A stretch of 64,000 nt of DNA, taken from NCBI GenBank assembly GCA_963070105.1, contig OY718805.1, positions 6,692,001 through 6,756,000 of the forward strand, read 5' to 3'. Source of the DNA: Litomosoides sigmodontis. Its lineage: Eukaryota > Nematoda > Chromadorea > Rhabditida > Onchocercidae. Below the pieces are notes generated by a model, which was given only the letters and a program-made list of their open reading frames with translations, was not told the DNA's origin and did not search any database. Every line of letters starts with the position of its first letter. Within the stretch, counting starts at the first letter, position 1. The position numbers were made by a program, and so were the translations under genes. Shown piece after piece: positions 1 to 13,300 of this stretch.

Positions 1-159
1 TCGCTCTTTTTCGTATTTGAAAAAGATTTGATAAACCACTTTTGTATTCAACTGAGTTAACAATAAGTGTTGCAAAGGAGGAACAGACTACAGTTATAGG
101 AATTGAACTCTGATCTCTACCGGCTAAATGCTGCCTTCGCAATGAGTCGAAGACATCTA

Positions 160-177
160 CCCCCCCCCCCCCCCCCC
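160..177. repeat. Poly-C tract (18 C)
   Basis: Uninterrupted run of C. Similar homopolymers occur at 15543-15554 (G) and 17419-17437 (C). Such runs are prone to length error in assembly. Confidence 0.95.
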
Positions 178-2336
178 ACCTTCTTTTGCAGATAGCTGGA
201 GTTAAAAAGTAGGTGAGCACATGATACTGAAATTAATATGAAGGAAGACATCCTCCTGTTTCATAAATTACAAAGATTTGAAGAAGATGAAAGGTCAGAT
301 TGAAATTTTTTCAGAAATTCGAATGTCACAAGAATAAAACACTGAAATTAGCATTGAAAAAAAAATTTTGAAAAAATGGATTTTGAATTTTATCATAAAT
401 GAGTTGAAGTGACAAGCAGCATATGCTAACCACGATGTCGATGAGATGGCGTAGCGGAAGTGAGAATTGCTCCGACTAGAATTTGAAGTACCACCGGTCG
501 TATCACAAGGCGAAATTCCTTCGATGGCATTGATAAAGTAATGAGAGAGCACTCCTGCAATTCACCTCCTTCCTCTAATAAAAATCAGAATTACAGCAAT
601 TTTAAGATGTCCGACGAAAAGATAATTCACATGTGCAACAGTTACTTTTGCTCATTTCAATTCACTCATTGGCTTCTATGATACTAATTAGGACTACTGA
701 TTGTCCCTTTCGTCCTTCCTTCGTAATGCTAATCTCTCGCCGCTGAAGTTGGAAGGGTGGCAGTGGCAGTTCTTTCTTCCTTCAAGGACTCTAGCGAGAA
801 GTAAAGGTGTACTGGATTACTGAAGAAAGTTTGCTGTCCCAGTGATGTATACGCCAGTTAGTAGTGCATTAGTTAGTTTAATGCTTTGCTGTCAGGCAGA
901 AAAAGCGTCTCTCAATTTAAGCACAAACAAGGAAAAACTCAACAAAATTAGCTGAAATGAAAATTCAATTGAATTTGAAGTCTTTGCGCTTCAAACAAAC
1001 TTCACACTATGTCTTAAAGGTTGCAAAGAAAGTTTAAAAAGCATGTGCGATGCAACCAACTTGCAGTATGCATGATGAAAAAAGAGACAATTACTTCCAA
1101 CAGAATTACTCTGTCCATTTGCTTACGCGTCCATCAATTTGACACTTAGAGGAGGAAATTTTCGAATCGAAGTGAAATTGCGATATTAGGGGGAAAAATC
1201 GATACGCTCTGTAGAAGATTACCAGCTATAGCGAGAAGGTATTTATAGGAATTTAATTTGCAACGACACACGGAGCATGATGAGCGTTCACAGTCTCTTT
1301 CGTCATCCCTTCCATAAGACGGGTTATCAGTTTATCACCTTCCAGCTCTTTGATATTACCGGTAGTCATTGGGTGGAAAATAAGTGAAGAAGAAGGGCGA
1401 GAAAGGAAGGAGAAATGAGAGGGAAGAAAATAAGGTAAGTTGGATGTGTCCATGCTTAAAAATTCGCCTCATTAAGTGCTCCCCTCAGGTGCACCTCTTC
1501 ATCTCTAAATGTACATGAAGTGAAGAGGAAGACAACGTAATCCCTTCCTACGTGATCGGAAAATCAATCAATGAGCTCGTCAACCTGAATGACATCATCT
1601 AGTTAAAATGCATTTCGCTGTAGCTGAACTGTAGTGGAATAAATAATAATGCAAAAACAACGCGAGCAAAAGTAAAGAGAAAGGATAGTTTTAACAAACC
1701 TTAAAAATGGCTGGACGGTACAGCAAGCATCATGTGCTGATGCGTCGTAACGCATCTCTCTTCTCTGCCATTTTCAAATTTTTAATTTTAACACTTGCAA
1801 TCATCCCTTCCTCACATCCATCACTAGCGAATAAGAAGCCCTTTATCGCCATGGCGATCACACCTAACTCCACTCAAGCACTCAACCGTCAGTCACTCAG
1901 TCGGTGGATATTTTGAGTTGGAATGAATGAAATAATTGAATCGATTTCATTCAAAATGCAAGCTTCAAATCGACATGCATCACAGCCTACTATCATTTGT
2001 TTGAAATGAAAGATTTGAAATAGAAAGCGTGGAGGAGTGGAATGAGATTAGCATTATTGTTTACCGTCTGCGCCGCACAGCCAGCGCTATGTTCCTCCGC
2101 CGCTGGAAGGGAGGAAGCGAACGTCGATAGCGCTCCTCGAGACCTATCATCAATTCCGCCACTCAAGGAGTCCTCTGTGGAAGGAGTCATCCTCGTCAAT
2201 TTAGCTTTGTTTGCCATAATTTAGCAAATGATTTTTTTCTTACTTCATCCCTTCACTTTCATCCTCCATTTTCTTGGACGATTTCAGGCAAACAGCAAAA
2301 AGTTAGTTTTCCAAAACCAGTCAATTAGTCCCTTCG

Positions 2337-2385
2337 CTCCCTCTCTCTCTCTCTCTTCCCTCCCTCCTTCTCCCTCTCTTTCTCC
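2337..2385. repeat. Pyrimidine (CT-rich) tract
   Basis: About 49 bases of C and T only, including a (CT)n core from 2341. It follows no recognised exon, so a splice-related role cannot be shown. Confidence 0.9.
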
Positions 2386-4123
2386 GTTTTATTTCTCAGC
2401 ACGATTAGTGCACTTATATAGAAGTTAGCAAGAAACGAAATTGTTTGAATGAATGAAATGATCGGATGAAATAAATGGAGAGAGAATGTTAACTGACTGC
2501 TGCGCTAGCTAAGCAAGCATTAAACGGTTTGTTGAAAGCATTGTAAAGGTGTCCATAAGCAGTAGCCAATCAAATGGGCATTTTCAATCCATGGAAATTA
2601 AGGGATTATTTTGCATCGCTCATTTACGCGCACTCCAAATTCAGCTTATTGAAAAGAAGAAAATGGAAGGAAGGATAGCTGGATGGATTGCATTGAGCTG
2701 ACCAATGCAATATGCGAAATTGAGCAGTGCTATTCACCTACAATTTTGAATACGTATTTTTTTTGCTATCTGCCTGAATTGATCTGATAATGCATTTTTA
2801 CGATGTTATAGCCAAACTTACCGTATATTTAAGTTAAATGACTTTCGCTCCACATAAAATCTATTCGACTGGTGTAAACTTATTTTGAATAGCTGATTTT
2901 AATCCTAAATATCAGAGACAGATGTGCTTGAGCATCCAATGCCTTTTCAACAGTACACGTTCCATTAATTTGCCTATTCCTCCAGCACTTCATTCATGTT
3001 AACAAATTTCAAACTAAACGCATGCTAGCAGAAGTAATTGACTGAGGAGGTCCTTGTCTTACCTTCGAAAATACCAACTGATTTTCATGCATTTTATACT
3101 AAAAGATCTTTGATTTCAATGAAAGATTTTAGCCTACGGTGCACCAAAATCATCGATGCAACATAAATTGGTTAGGAAAGCAAAATTTAAAAGTGGTAAT
3201 TAATTCAAATAGAAAAATTGAATGATCATTTATCGCGAAGAGAGTTTCCTTTTTTGCATTTCTTTTTACCTGTGTGCTTGGGGCTATCAGTTCAACTCCC
3301 AGAAGAGTTTACAAGAGATGGCGCACGATAATATATAATTTAAATGAGAAAGGGAATTACGATCGGCGGCGGAGATAATAAACAAACATATGTGGTGATG
3401 TTTGTGATAAGTAGGAGGCCTCTGCTTGAGGGGGAAGAGGGTGATGAGAGTGGTGACGTCCCAATTCTTCAGGACATGAATGCCTGCTGGGCCTCCTTGG
3501 CTTCCTTGTCTATTTTGGCTGTGAGGGCATAGTGAAACGGCAAAGAAAACAAACCTAGCAGATGTGACTTTGGCCTTTGCTGCTGACGTTGGCCAACATT
3601 GACTTGCACTACTTCCGTTCAAAAACTATTGCTAGAAGAAGCCAAGCACTTACGTTGGCACACTTATCTCGCATACGTGCAGAGCACACGTAGACAGACA
3701 TACGTATATGAGAACTGTATAACAAACCATTTGAGGCGTTTTCTATACTCATTCATTCGTAGGAAAAATCAATGCGTACCCCAGCAGCTATAGAGCTATA
3801 CGACATTTCAGCTAAGTCAGAGAGATTACGGTAGTGCGGTATGGGAAAGAGAAGTAAGCGGCTAAGCTTCGATCACACACATACGGACGTTATGATTCGG
3901 AAGTGACAAAAGAAAGGGCGGAAGCATTTGTCGCTAGTAAGTGGAGTGCGTGTGTAACGCAATGTGTAATTCAAAGAGATCCACAGAGTGAAAGTGTTCT
4001 TAAAGAGAGTAGATGCTTTGCGTGGTCTGAAATTGACGAAAAGAGAGGAAGGAAAAGGAAAGGAGGACGAGGTGTTAGCAGTGGAGGACAGCTAAGACTT
4101 AGATGAAAATGAGGGGATGATCG

Positions 4124-4256
4124 AAATTTCCATCTGCAAGCTCTATCAGTTTCATGGCTCTAAATTTCCTTGTCGTCCCAGCACCTTGGGATGACTGAAA
4201 TGGCAACGAGGAAACCTAGAGCCAAGAGGCTAGTGAGCTTTGAAGATGGAAATGAG
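4124..4256. repeat. Long imperfect inverted repeat (hairpin)
   Basis: The left arm (about 4124-4176) is largely complementary to the right arm (about 4203-4256). Paired blocks include TTTCCATCT, AGCTC, TGGCTCTA and TTTCCT on the left arm, separated by small mismatches. A 9-bp terminal stem (4172-4180 with 4187-4195) closes a six-base loop. A transcript would fold into a hairpin of roughly 50 imperfect base pairs. This is longer than a typical animal microRNA precursor, so a hairpin-siRNA source or a small inverted-repeat element is also possible. Confidence 0.6.
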
Positions 4257-7200
4257 GAATGTGTCAGGCCCAGCAGTTTCGAAAATTGGATGAAGCAAAA
4301 GAAGAAAGCGATTAGGGGGAAAAGATTTCGTGCTAAAAACTAATTGCAAATTTTAACAAACATTAACATTCTTGTCTTCCAACAATTTCTTTGCTGATTT
4401 TTCAACTCACTCGACAAAACGCGCTATTTTGATTTAAAAAAATGAACCAAACTGAAATCCACTCAAGCCTATTGCTATCAGCTGAATTCTCAGATTAGTT
4501 AGAAAAATTATCCATGGATGACTGCTCAATGAAAATACAAACATAAATATTCGACGGTTTATAGTAAAAAGGAAACAGTACAACAGGTAGTGTAGATGTT
4601 TCATGCGAACTTCACAGCAGCGCTACTGCTCCGTGATGAATCACTGGGTGGAAATATTTTTCAGTTCTTCATGAGAATAAAGTATTACTACGTAAAGGTC
4701 GTAGATGAATGATACAAGGAAATGAATTAAATTAGAAAATTTTCAAAGTATTAAAGTTATCTCAAATTCATCACAACAAAACGCTTCCAAAGTGTGGGAT
4801 AGAAGTGATCAGCGCAGCTCATTGATCTCAAACCAAAATCAATTACCATCAAGAAATGAGTAATAACAGTTGAACTCAGTCAGTCATGCACTTACCAACA
4901 AATGTTATTCTTTTGAGAAATATATAAATAAACAAGGAAGGGAAGAAGTCCATTAGAATGACTAACGCGAAACTAACTTTAGGCATGGCACATTGCGCAG
5001 CACTAAAAGCACTCCCAGCAGTTTAATAAAAATTCCAGGAGAAAACTAAGAATTAATGGCTTATATTCGATATAATTAAAACGACGTCCACAGATTCATC
5101 GGCTTACTTTTAGTGACCTTTATAGCAGAAGATATGCAAAGTGTCTTAGTCAATGAGAGAGATAAACATGAAATCATTTAGAAGAAATTCAACTGTTAAA
5201 GAGAACTGAAATTTGGTTTCAAAAAAAAATTGTTGAGTTATTGAAACTGTCGTGTTTATTCTACTTAGTGGTATAAATGAGATGGAAATGTGAGTGGATT
5301 TCTGAATATGATGAAAATAAATGATTGAGATATTACGAAAGAGACCGACTGCAATCGTCGTAGATTATTCAGATTCTTAAAAAGTACACCAAATCTTAAA
5401 GTTGAAACTATCGACTTCTACGCTATGGCGGTGAATCAGAAAATAAATAATGCGCACACTTCACTTCTACACTTTAGGACTTTTTTCTTCGTTTCAAAAG
5501 GAATGCATCACTGCCTGAAATATTCCTGAAGTGCTAATTCTTTCACAGCGAGTTGCACTTCATTGTTGGATGATTGAAATGCAATTTTGTAATTCGTCGC
5601 AAATATCGAAAAGAAAAACTCCGATACGACGGAATTTCATTCAATAGTTACGTTTAAATGAATTCAATCAAAAATGATCGGATAGTTAGATATTTTACGC
5701 AGTTAAATTCTTATTGGAATTAAAATATACTAGGCCAAAACTAAAACAGATATTTCAAATTTGTTTTATGGATGGAAAAGGCAGAAATGAAGGAATATCG
5801 ACAAAATATGAAAAATAAATAGCGATTGCCAAAGATAAACTATGCCGTTATCGTGAATATATAAGCAAATAAATGAGTTGTCATCCAGAAACGCTTAAAT
5901 TTCGCTCAGGAATTCCGCTCTCCGAACCGATTTCAGGTCATTATCGTCATGAATTGGTAAGTGGAGCTGTACGATAGAAATGGTTTAAATAAAGTGAATA
6001 AGATAAGTATGCATAAGTTAGCAGAAGCAGCAAGGAATTTCCGCAAAATTTCATTTCACTTGGCTATAATCAATAAGTCTTGCAGTTTGTTTCGAGACAA
6101 ACGCATCGGAGTCTTTCTTTGCTTTTGCGCTTTTCAAACTTAACATTAATGACAGCGGCATTTTTAATTTCATTTCATTGTTTGGATCTAACAAATAGCA
6201 ATTAGAATATGTCATGCACTAGCAAAATGATAACTTTGAAATACAACAATTCAAATTTAGTAATATTAGTAATAACAATAAATAATCAATGTAGCCGATA
6301 TAAGAAAGTATTGACTTTCATCCTGCACCACGGCCTTGGCATAGATTTAAAATGGAATTCGGTAGTAAAACAAAGGAATACCAATTTAGTTATTTTAAAA
6401 AATTTTGAAAAGAAAGCTGTTATTTCAATTGTTGAGATAAAAAAGTATCCTTCTTACTCCGCCACTTTCCTTTTTACTCTGTCAAATCTGATTAGAATAG
6501 AAGGCTCATTGCTGCACAAAGTGAAAGTGTACGTGTCGTCCCTCACTGCCAAAAATTAACTTAAGTGAGAGTTAGATGGAGCGGTAACACCTAAGCGCCT
6601 TCCATCAAACGAACTAGACGTCATTCTTCACCCTCCTATCAGTGGAGCTATGAAAGCAATTTAGCACCCACGCCTCTCTAATTTCATTTTCACTTCCTCT
6701 CATCATCAAACGGTAAGCGAAAGAAATTGCAAGAAAAAAAGGAAAGCTGAAATAACGGATGGTCGCTTCATTCGACACGACCTTGCTGGATTGTTTCACA
6801 GGAAAGGTGCGATATTGTATGACATCACTGTAAAACGGGAGACGTACGACATTTGTGGCCGATAATTTCATCTTTGGAATTAATCAAAATTAATCGATTT
6901 TGTATGAATTAATAAGAAAGTGGAGGCAGGCGTATGCGTGCATCATATCAATACGGAAACTGATGGAGAATTACACGTAACACAGGTAGGTAGCCACCGT
7001 AAAGTCGGTTACAGCGTATCACAAAGAGATTATAGAAAATAAGTGGAAGAAGGAGTGATCAATGTAATGTGTTGCGTTTCTTCAAATAAACCAAAACATA
7101 GTCTAAAGGTCATCGGATCACTCCACTGACGTCTCAGGAAGTCTTGAAGATATCCTTCTGTCGAGGACAGCGGTAGATGAGGGTGACGAACGCCGACGCC

Positions 7201-7295
7201 TACTTCAAAGATTTATTTATCCAATCAAAGTTACATGAATTATGGATACGATTGAATAAGAGGTTGACAGGTTGCACAAAAATCAACAAACAGAG

Positions 7296-7297
<2 letters not shown>

Positions 7298-7343
<46 letters not shown>
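7298..7343. repeat. GT microsatellite
   Basis: About 23 uninterrupted GT units. The long Cys-Val and Thr-His frames here are artefacts of this repeat. Confidence 0.98.
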
Positions 7344-7346
<3 letters not shown>

Positions 7347-8762
7347 TCTGTCTGCCTTGGGATTGCGTCGTTTGTTTGATTGAGTGGTTGGTTGGTGGTG
7401 GTGGTGGTAGCGACGGTCGTTCGGCTATTCGATGTGTGTATGTCTTTGTTGTCGTTCCCCGCCTCACTCCTTGTCGTCCATTTCTAAAATGAAGTTTTTC
7501 GAAACGAAGTTGCTGTCGAGCAGCAGCATTTCGAGACACGCGATGGACGGTAACACTCAACGATGAGAGCTAATGAATTTTACACCGAGAAGAGAACGTA
7601 CGTGGGCGGGGTGGAACGTACAAGTTTAATTTCCAAGACACTGATATTTTGAAGAAGTTACGCATGGTAAATGAAAAAACCGCATCCATTGTGGCACGCA
7701 AGGAGTTCAATCGATTTCAAAATTAAAAAGCCTTCTACAGATGTTGCTACCATTCAGTAAGCAATGAGCCAAGCTTTCCAGGCTTGACAAGGCATTATTC
7801 TTGACAACGCTTAGCTGCTACTTCGGTTGAGAGAAGGAAGACATATCAAAAAGGCACTTTATTCATACATAAGGCTAAGACAGCTTGTTTTTGAAAGCAA
7901 TTTATGACATCCCACGCTATTCGCATTCTTGCCTCAATGAAAGGTATTTACTCACGCAGTACGTAGGTTACGCAGGAGGAATTTTGTCAATTGCCTTCTG
8001 AGCACTCGATGCATCTGACTATTGACACTTTCATACTGTGTACATTTCTAAGGGCGGGAGTGAAAATGATGAGCAGTTTTGGAATGATCTACGATCGATT
8101 AGTTAGTCGATTATTCGATGGTTTTGGTATAAATGTGACGTTACCTCGTCACGCTAGGGGACAGAATCGATACTTCAAGCACCGCCACTCTTACTGAAAA
8201 CACTGTCGTCGTTTTTTCAGACTACGAAAGTTAATTTTTACAAGTATTGATGAATTAAAAAGTTTCATTTCCATGGAATGAAATAGGAAGTTGCATTGTC
8301 AACCCATATGTTTAAGTGTGATTAACTCTTCACTTTAGAATTACATTTTTTATTGATTTTTAAAGGCTTTCTGAATCATAACTGATGTCGCTGTGCGACA
8401 TTATCTATTGTTTCATTTTTAAATTTTACGTAAATATTGTATGCTGAAATTTAGCTGGCGCTGTGAGACGGTTTTCGAAGAAATGGTTAATTTTTCAGTG
8501 GTCCATAATTTAGCATTCATCTTTACTTGTTTTTTTCTGTTTAAAGTGTTGTTGGAGAATGCCACTTTGTCAACGAACAAAGAAGATGAGACTATCATTT
8601 TTAATTTATAGCTGTGAATGAATTCCAATTCTATTAATAAGTTATTTAAATTCCATGTTAATTGATTGCAGAAGTCTTTTTTGAGGCTTTCAAAATCAGG
8701 AAGGATGTTAGAGGTACCTATCGTAGTGTCAATAGGCTTCAGTTAGTTTTTTCATGAGACGA

Positions 8763-10329
8763 TTACTGACTTCGCATTATCGCAACCGTTGTTGCGATCG
8801 TTGTTGCGAAATTCGTTGTGTTCGTCCCGTTTTCACAACAACAGCAACAGATAAAATGCAGGCATGGTGGCGGAATGCAATGACGGTGATAGTAGTTGCG
8901 GTAGCCGCAACTGTTGCACCAATGACTCCTTCTAAAATTCATATTCTTGCTCCATCGTCTCCAATTCTGATTGTTGTTGGTCCCAGTCTTGCATTTATAC
9001 CAATTCCAGCGAGCCCAGCCTGGTCTGCTGTTGTTCCGGCCACCGTTGCGAATATTCCAACTACCACTTCTCTCGAGTGGATTTTGATTCGCACTATCCC
9101 ACCAATTCCCAGGCAGTTTGCTATTGTTCTTTTCGTGATTCCACGATTGGCTATCGCTTTTGCTTCTTTCACGATTCCACTCTTCGTGGTAATACCACGG
9201 AAGATCGTCGTCGTTCCACGTCTGCTCGCTACTGTTCCATGCTGAATGATTACCGTCGGTCTTATGGTACTTAACAGTTTGCGGTTCATTGAAACGATAC
9301 GCACGCGTCTCAGCAACTTCTTCGTTCTGGAATAACGCGACAACGATACATTGAAATTCATAGGTGGAAGAAACATGTAAGCTAAGGTAATATGCCAGCA
9401 GCTATTTGAATTAATAGATGTTTGCTTACTTCTTCAAAACTTTTCTGGGTGTCTTCCTTGCCAACTGCAACTGCGTAAATGCTCGACAGTAATCTAGAAA
9501 TTTCGTGTTGAAACTCTCTTTCATGAAAGATTTAAAACTTCTGACTTCTATTTTGTCATTGTAATGCTGAAGAATTTGATGAAAAAAAAGTTACTAAGAA
9601 CGATCAGCAATCGTTGCTCTAAATTTTGAGAATTTACGTGTGTGCTTCGCTAACTGCTCAAGCGGATTTTTTGGCAAAAAAAAATTAATATTACTAGAAA
9701 ATAGTGCAATCACCCAACAGACTGTTGAACAATATTTAACTTCATATTTTTCACACTTTTGAAAAGTAACGGAAACTCATTGCAATACAGTATCCTCGCG
9801 TATCTTAGCAACATTTTCAAACAATTTTCAGGGAAATCAGAAGTTAAAGCAATGTAGAATCGCAGAAACTTACAGCATCGAAAGAAACATCAAAGGAAGC
9901 CACACTTTCATTCTAAAAAAAACTTTTGTTCTACGATAAAAACGAATGAGAAATTAAGATTTTCATACGACAAAACGAAAAAGTAACGTTTTTCACGTGC
10001 AGGCTATTCACTTTAAATAAGTTCAGAAAGTCCACAACCCTTCTGCAAAAATTTACTGTGTCACTTTGGTGAAAGGAGGAAGGGAAGATAACCGGAAAAA
10101 TCAAATGCAATTTCTCATTCAAAAGATTTTTCATTTTTAGGAAAAATTTTGCTTCAAACTAAAAGGCACTGAATGGCAGATTTCGAGCTATAAAATTTGA
10201 ATTCAAATAAAATGAGCTAAACGGCCTTTTACAGAAAATGTCCGAATATAAAATATTGCTTTCAGTTGAAGTAATGCATAACACATATGTACGTCATTTG
10301 CTCCAACAATGTGACAAGGTCCACTTATC
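8763..10329 (-). CDS. Unrecognised protein with Trp/Asn-rich region and Cys-rich C-terminus (3' part of gene)
   Basis: The family is not recognised. Core exons on the minus strand are 9988-10042, 9874-9912, 9430-9566 and 8763-9381. They join with consistent reading phase and good splice sites (gtaagc, gtaagt, gttact donors; tttgcag, ttcttcag, accttag acceptors). An upstream exon at 10233-10329 is plausible, but its join to the next exon needs an extra small exon, so the N-terminus is unresolved. The last exon has 205 codons. Its first third looks globular. Then come about 115 residues rich in Trp, Asn, Ser and Arg with about 14 regularly spaced tryptophans (such as SAWN, QTWN, LPWY, NWWD, PGWARWNW). 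It ends with a Cys-rich stretch (WCNSCGY, five consecutive Cys) and a short Thr/Ala tail. Spaced Trp in a disordered context resembles Argonaute-binding GW/WG proteins; this is inference. The long minus-strand frame at 8939-9376 is a shadow in another frame. Confidence 0.5.
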
Positions 10330-10339
10330 CTGATTTATT

Positions 10340-13300
10340 CAACACTCTTTTCTGCTGTCCACGTTTGCTGCTCCCATGTTGATAGTCTCGAAGGATTCTG
10401 CATTTCTCTCCTTGCACAGTTTGAATGAATTTCAAATCCGAAATTATTTCAAGAATGAAAACAGAACACTTCGGTTGATAATTTGAAGGGAAAGCATGGA
10501 CATATTTCAAGTCTCACTTCACATCTTCGCAATAAATATCTTTACTGCACACGTAGCGGAGTTTGTCTCAACTTCTTGAAATAAATTGAAAAGAAAGAGA
10601 AAAAACTTTCAGATAATATTTTTTGACATTAAAAATACTGTTAATTTCATAGTGCTACTGTAAATTCTGACAATAAAACGTACGAACTTCGTTTTTACGT
10701 CTGTGATACACGTTGTAATGTAGGGAATTGTACAGAGAGAGGCGAGCTATTTCAGTCAAAAATAAAAATTAGACTAAATGACGTCTTGAATACTCTGCTG
10801 CTATGCGTTCTATTTGATGTCAGTAAAATGTTTTAAATTTTAATGAATCAATGCTTTTATTTGTTTAAGACAGTAATTTTGCACAGCGTTGCAACAACAT
10901 GTCCCCAAACAAACACTCGGCTGTTGTGTTGCCCCAGGCAACTAACTCATTGCAGTATCTTAGGCTGAGTATTTCCGATCCTCTCCTGATCGTTTCGTTT
11001 GAGAATAGATGATTAACTCGAATGTGGTAAGCATTTAAGTACCAATTTAAATATTCAATTTTGCGTGTTTTGTTCTCGTCTTGCAATATGATAAGGGGAA
11101 TTCCGCACACTTCAGCTCTTCAAAGTACCCTTCAGCTATTTCATTTATCTTATGGGGCAAGTGGGACTGATACTATTATTGTTGTTGCATTTCAGTTTGC
11201 TGAATTTGTTTCTTTTCTCAATTTTGAATTAAATCGCAGTATCTTCTTCAGCGATCATCACTTCCTTTGCAACTTCTTCTCTACCTCAATCGTCCTGTAT
11301 CGTGTATTTTCGTTGTTCTTTTTCTGTCTCTGTACTTCTTCAAAGGTAAGTCTTTTAGAGTGCTATCAGAGGAAGAAGCTTCCTCTGTCTTTTGTTTCAT
11401 TTGATAGTGGAATTTTCATCCTTAACTTTTCGTTGCTAATTTTCAACACCATTGATTTTTCAGTTTTATTAGAAATGATTTTTTTTCCTTCAAATTCACA
11501 AAAGGAATGCTTTAACTTTATGCAGGCAAGTGAACCGACCCATGCTATAATTCCAGGAAAAAAAATTCACCACAAATTTTGGCGTAACGGTCCTATTTAG
11601 CTTCTACAATTTCCATTACTGTCAAACTTCCGGATGAAACATTAAACTCTTATCACTTCATAATTTCACTTTATCACTTCATTTGTTACTTGAAAAGAAA
11701 GTGGAAAAGTGAATTTACAGTGTCAGTACTGCCATATCCGACAAGTGCCAAAATTTGCGAGCTTCTGCTTATTGTTCTTTTCATTCCAAACGAGGCGATG
11801 CGCTTGTATTGGGGTAACATTTCACCTTTTTACAAAAATTAGTTCTATTAAGTGATCAATCAGAAGTCTGCGAATCCACACGTGAAGGATGTTTAAACAT
11901 TTCCTTCATTCCCGAGAAACACTTAATGCATTCAATTACGATCACGCCAAACCACAGCCACAGCTTACAGTACAATTAAAGAGCCTTAATTTTTATATTA
12001 TGCTTTTCAAAATTCTTCATACTAAAAATGAAAAGTATGCAGTACGATTTAATGCTGATTGATCAACAGAGCCAATTTATTTCTAGCACGCAAAGGGAAT
12101 CTTACTGAAACGACTGGCTATTTATCATTCTCTCTTCTTCTGAATGCACTCACACTGTCACTTTGTGTTTACTGGGCTTTTTTTCAAAGCTATGTTTTAT
12201 TCATCGAATTTGTCGTCGTTTGCGTGGAGGCCTTTCTAGTAATAGTCGAAACGTGGTTTGCAATTACCGCTGTTGCCAATTTTTCCAGGTTTGATAGCTT
12301 TTCAACAAATCTAATTTCATCTTTTGTTTCAGAACTTTCTGTGCCGCATTTTCCCTTTTGAAATTTGTGCCTTACCAAGTTGTAGTACTTCCATGTTTAT
12401 TAAGAATTTCATTGAAACATTCCATAACGCAGAAGGAATGATTCAATTTGAGATGGTTAAAATTATTCGATTTTCCATACACACACACAGTAGTAGTAAC
12501 AGTATAGTTTAAATCAGGTAAAATTAAAAAGAGAAATTTAGGTAATTCGTATTTGAATGGCGCTGTTTGATAACATTGCTTAAGTTTTAATTTTTTTGGT
12601 CCAAAAAAGTTTAATGCACTTCAACGTGCTTTCTTTTTGACGAGCTTTTTAATTTAAGGCGAGCAAAAAACAGAACCAATACTTGCAATTGGCTTCTTCA
12701 TACAGCTGTATTGTTATAAAAAACATTTAACTGAAATATTTTCAGATCCACTAATATTTAATGGCATAAAACCTCAATATTTGGAAATAACAGCCTCAGA
12801 CTTCCCATCTTTGGTAGTCTTTAAGAAGAATTAAAGACGATACTTTTTTCTAACAAAAACTTTCGTTAATTTGATTCCATTTGTTTAGAATACACTTTAC
12901 AACAAATCATCCCAGCCACTGATGTTCACGTCAATTTGATCAACGGTGTGAAACAGACGAAAAATGAGGACAAAAAAAAATGAATTTAACGCATTAGATA
13001 AATTTAACAACACAATACATCGGGGTTTCCGGTTCCTGTGATAATATACAATTTAAGATATTCCTTCGAAACTTGGATCAAACTAGCAGAGTAGGAAACA
13101 CTCCCACATGCAGATGAAATGTCCGACAAAAGTACAACAATTTGTAACATTCCAAAACAAAATCAAATTACGCCCTCATCAACACAACAAGTATAGCATA
13201 TCTAACTGCTACATATGTTTTAGATTATGGAAATCAAATAGCAAAGCACGCCCTTAATTTTTGCTAAATTTTGAGTAATGCCATAAAACCATTATTGCAT

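Larger units (their letters stand above)
1..8700. other. Long stretch without a recognised gene
   Basis: Many short open frames occur on both strands, but none shows a recognisable domain, a consistent chain of splice sites, or protein-like composition over more than one exon. The stretch holds simple-sequence tracts (poly-C near 160, a pyrimidine tract near 2340, a GT microsatellite near 7300) and one long imperfect hairpin near 4124-4256, listed separately. It may be intergenic or regulatory, or it may hold non-coding transcripts or untranslated exons that cannot be seen here. Confidence 0.5.

Noticed and set aside
60..150. tRNA-like pieces on the minus strand (TAGCCGGTAGAG and GAGTTCAATTCC)
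   Set aside because: The two box-like elements are only a few bases apart, leaving no room for an anticodon arm, so no tRNA can fold.
2042..2224. Plus-strand frame with a signal-peptide-like start
   Set aside because: Only 60 codons, no splice structure, and the opposite strand is equally open; likely chance.
7240..7560. Overlapping frames on both strands around 7.2-7.5 kb
   Set aside because: Their length comes from the GT microsatellite; the repeated Cys-Val or Thr-His runs are artefacts.
8754..9376. Two long frames (plus 8754-9245, minus 8939-9376)
   Set aside because: Both are shadows of the minus-strand Trp-rich exon, whose frame has better composition and matching splice phases.
8763..10329. 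HORMA-domain resemblance of the region upstream of the Trp-rich segment
   Set aside because: A loose strand pattern can be matched, but the order and length of elements do not fit a full HORMA fold, so it is not claimed.
11061..11600. 179-codon plus-strand frame rich in Phe, Leu and Ser
   Set aside because: No motif or signal peptide and no consistent exon chain despite one good donor at 11346; the minus strand here also shows protein-like blocks. Left unresolved.
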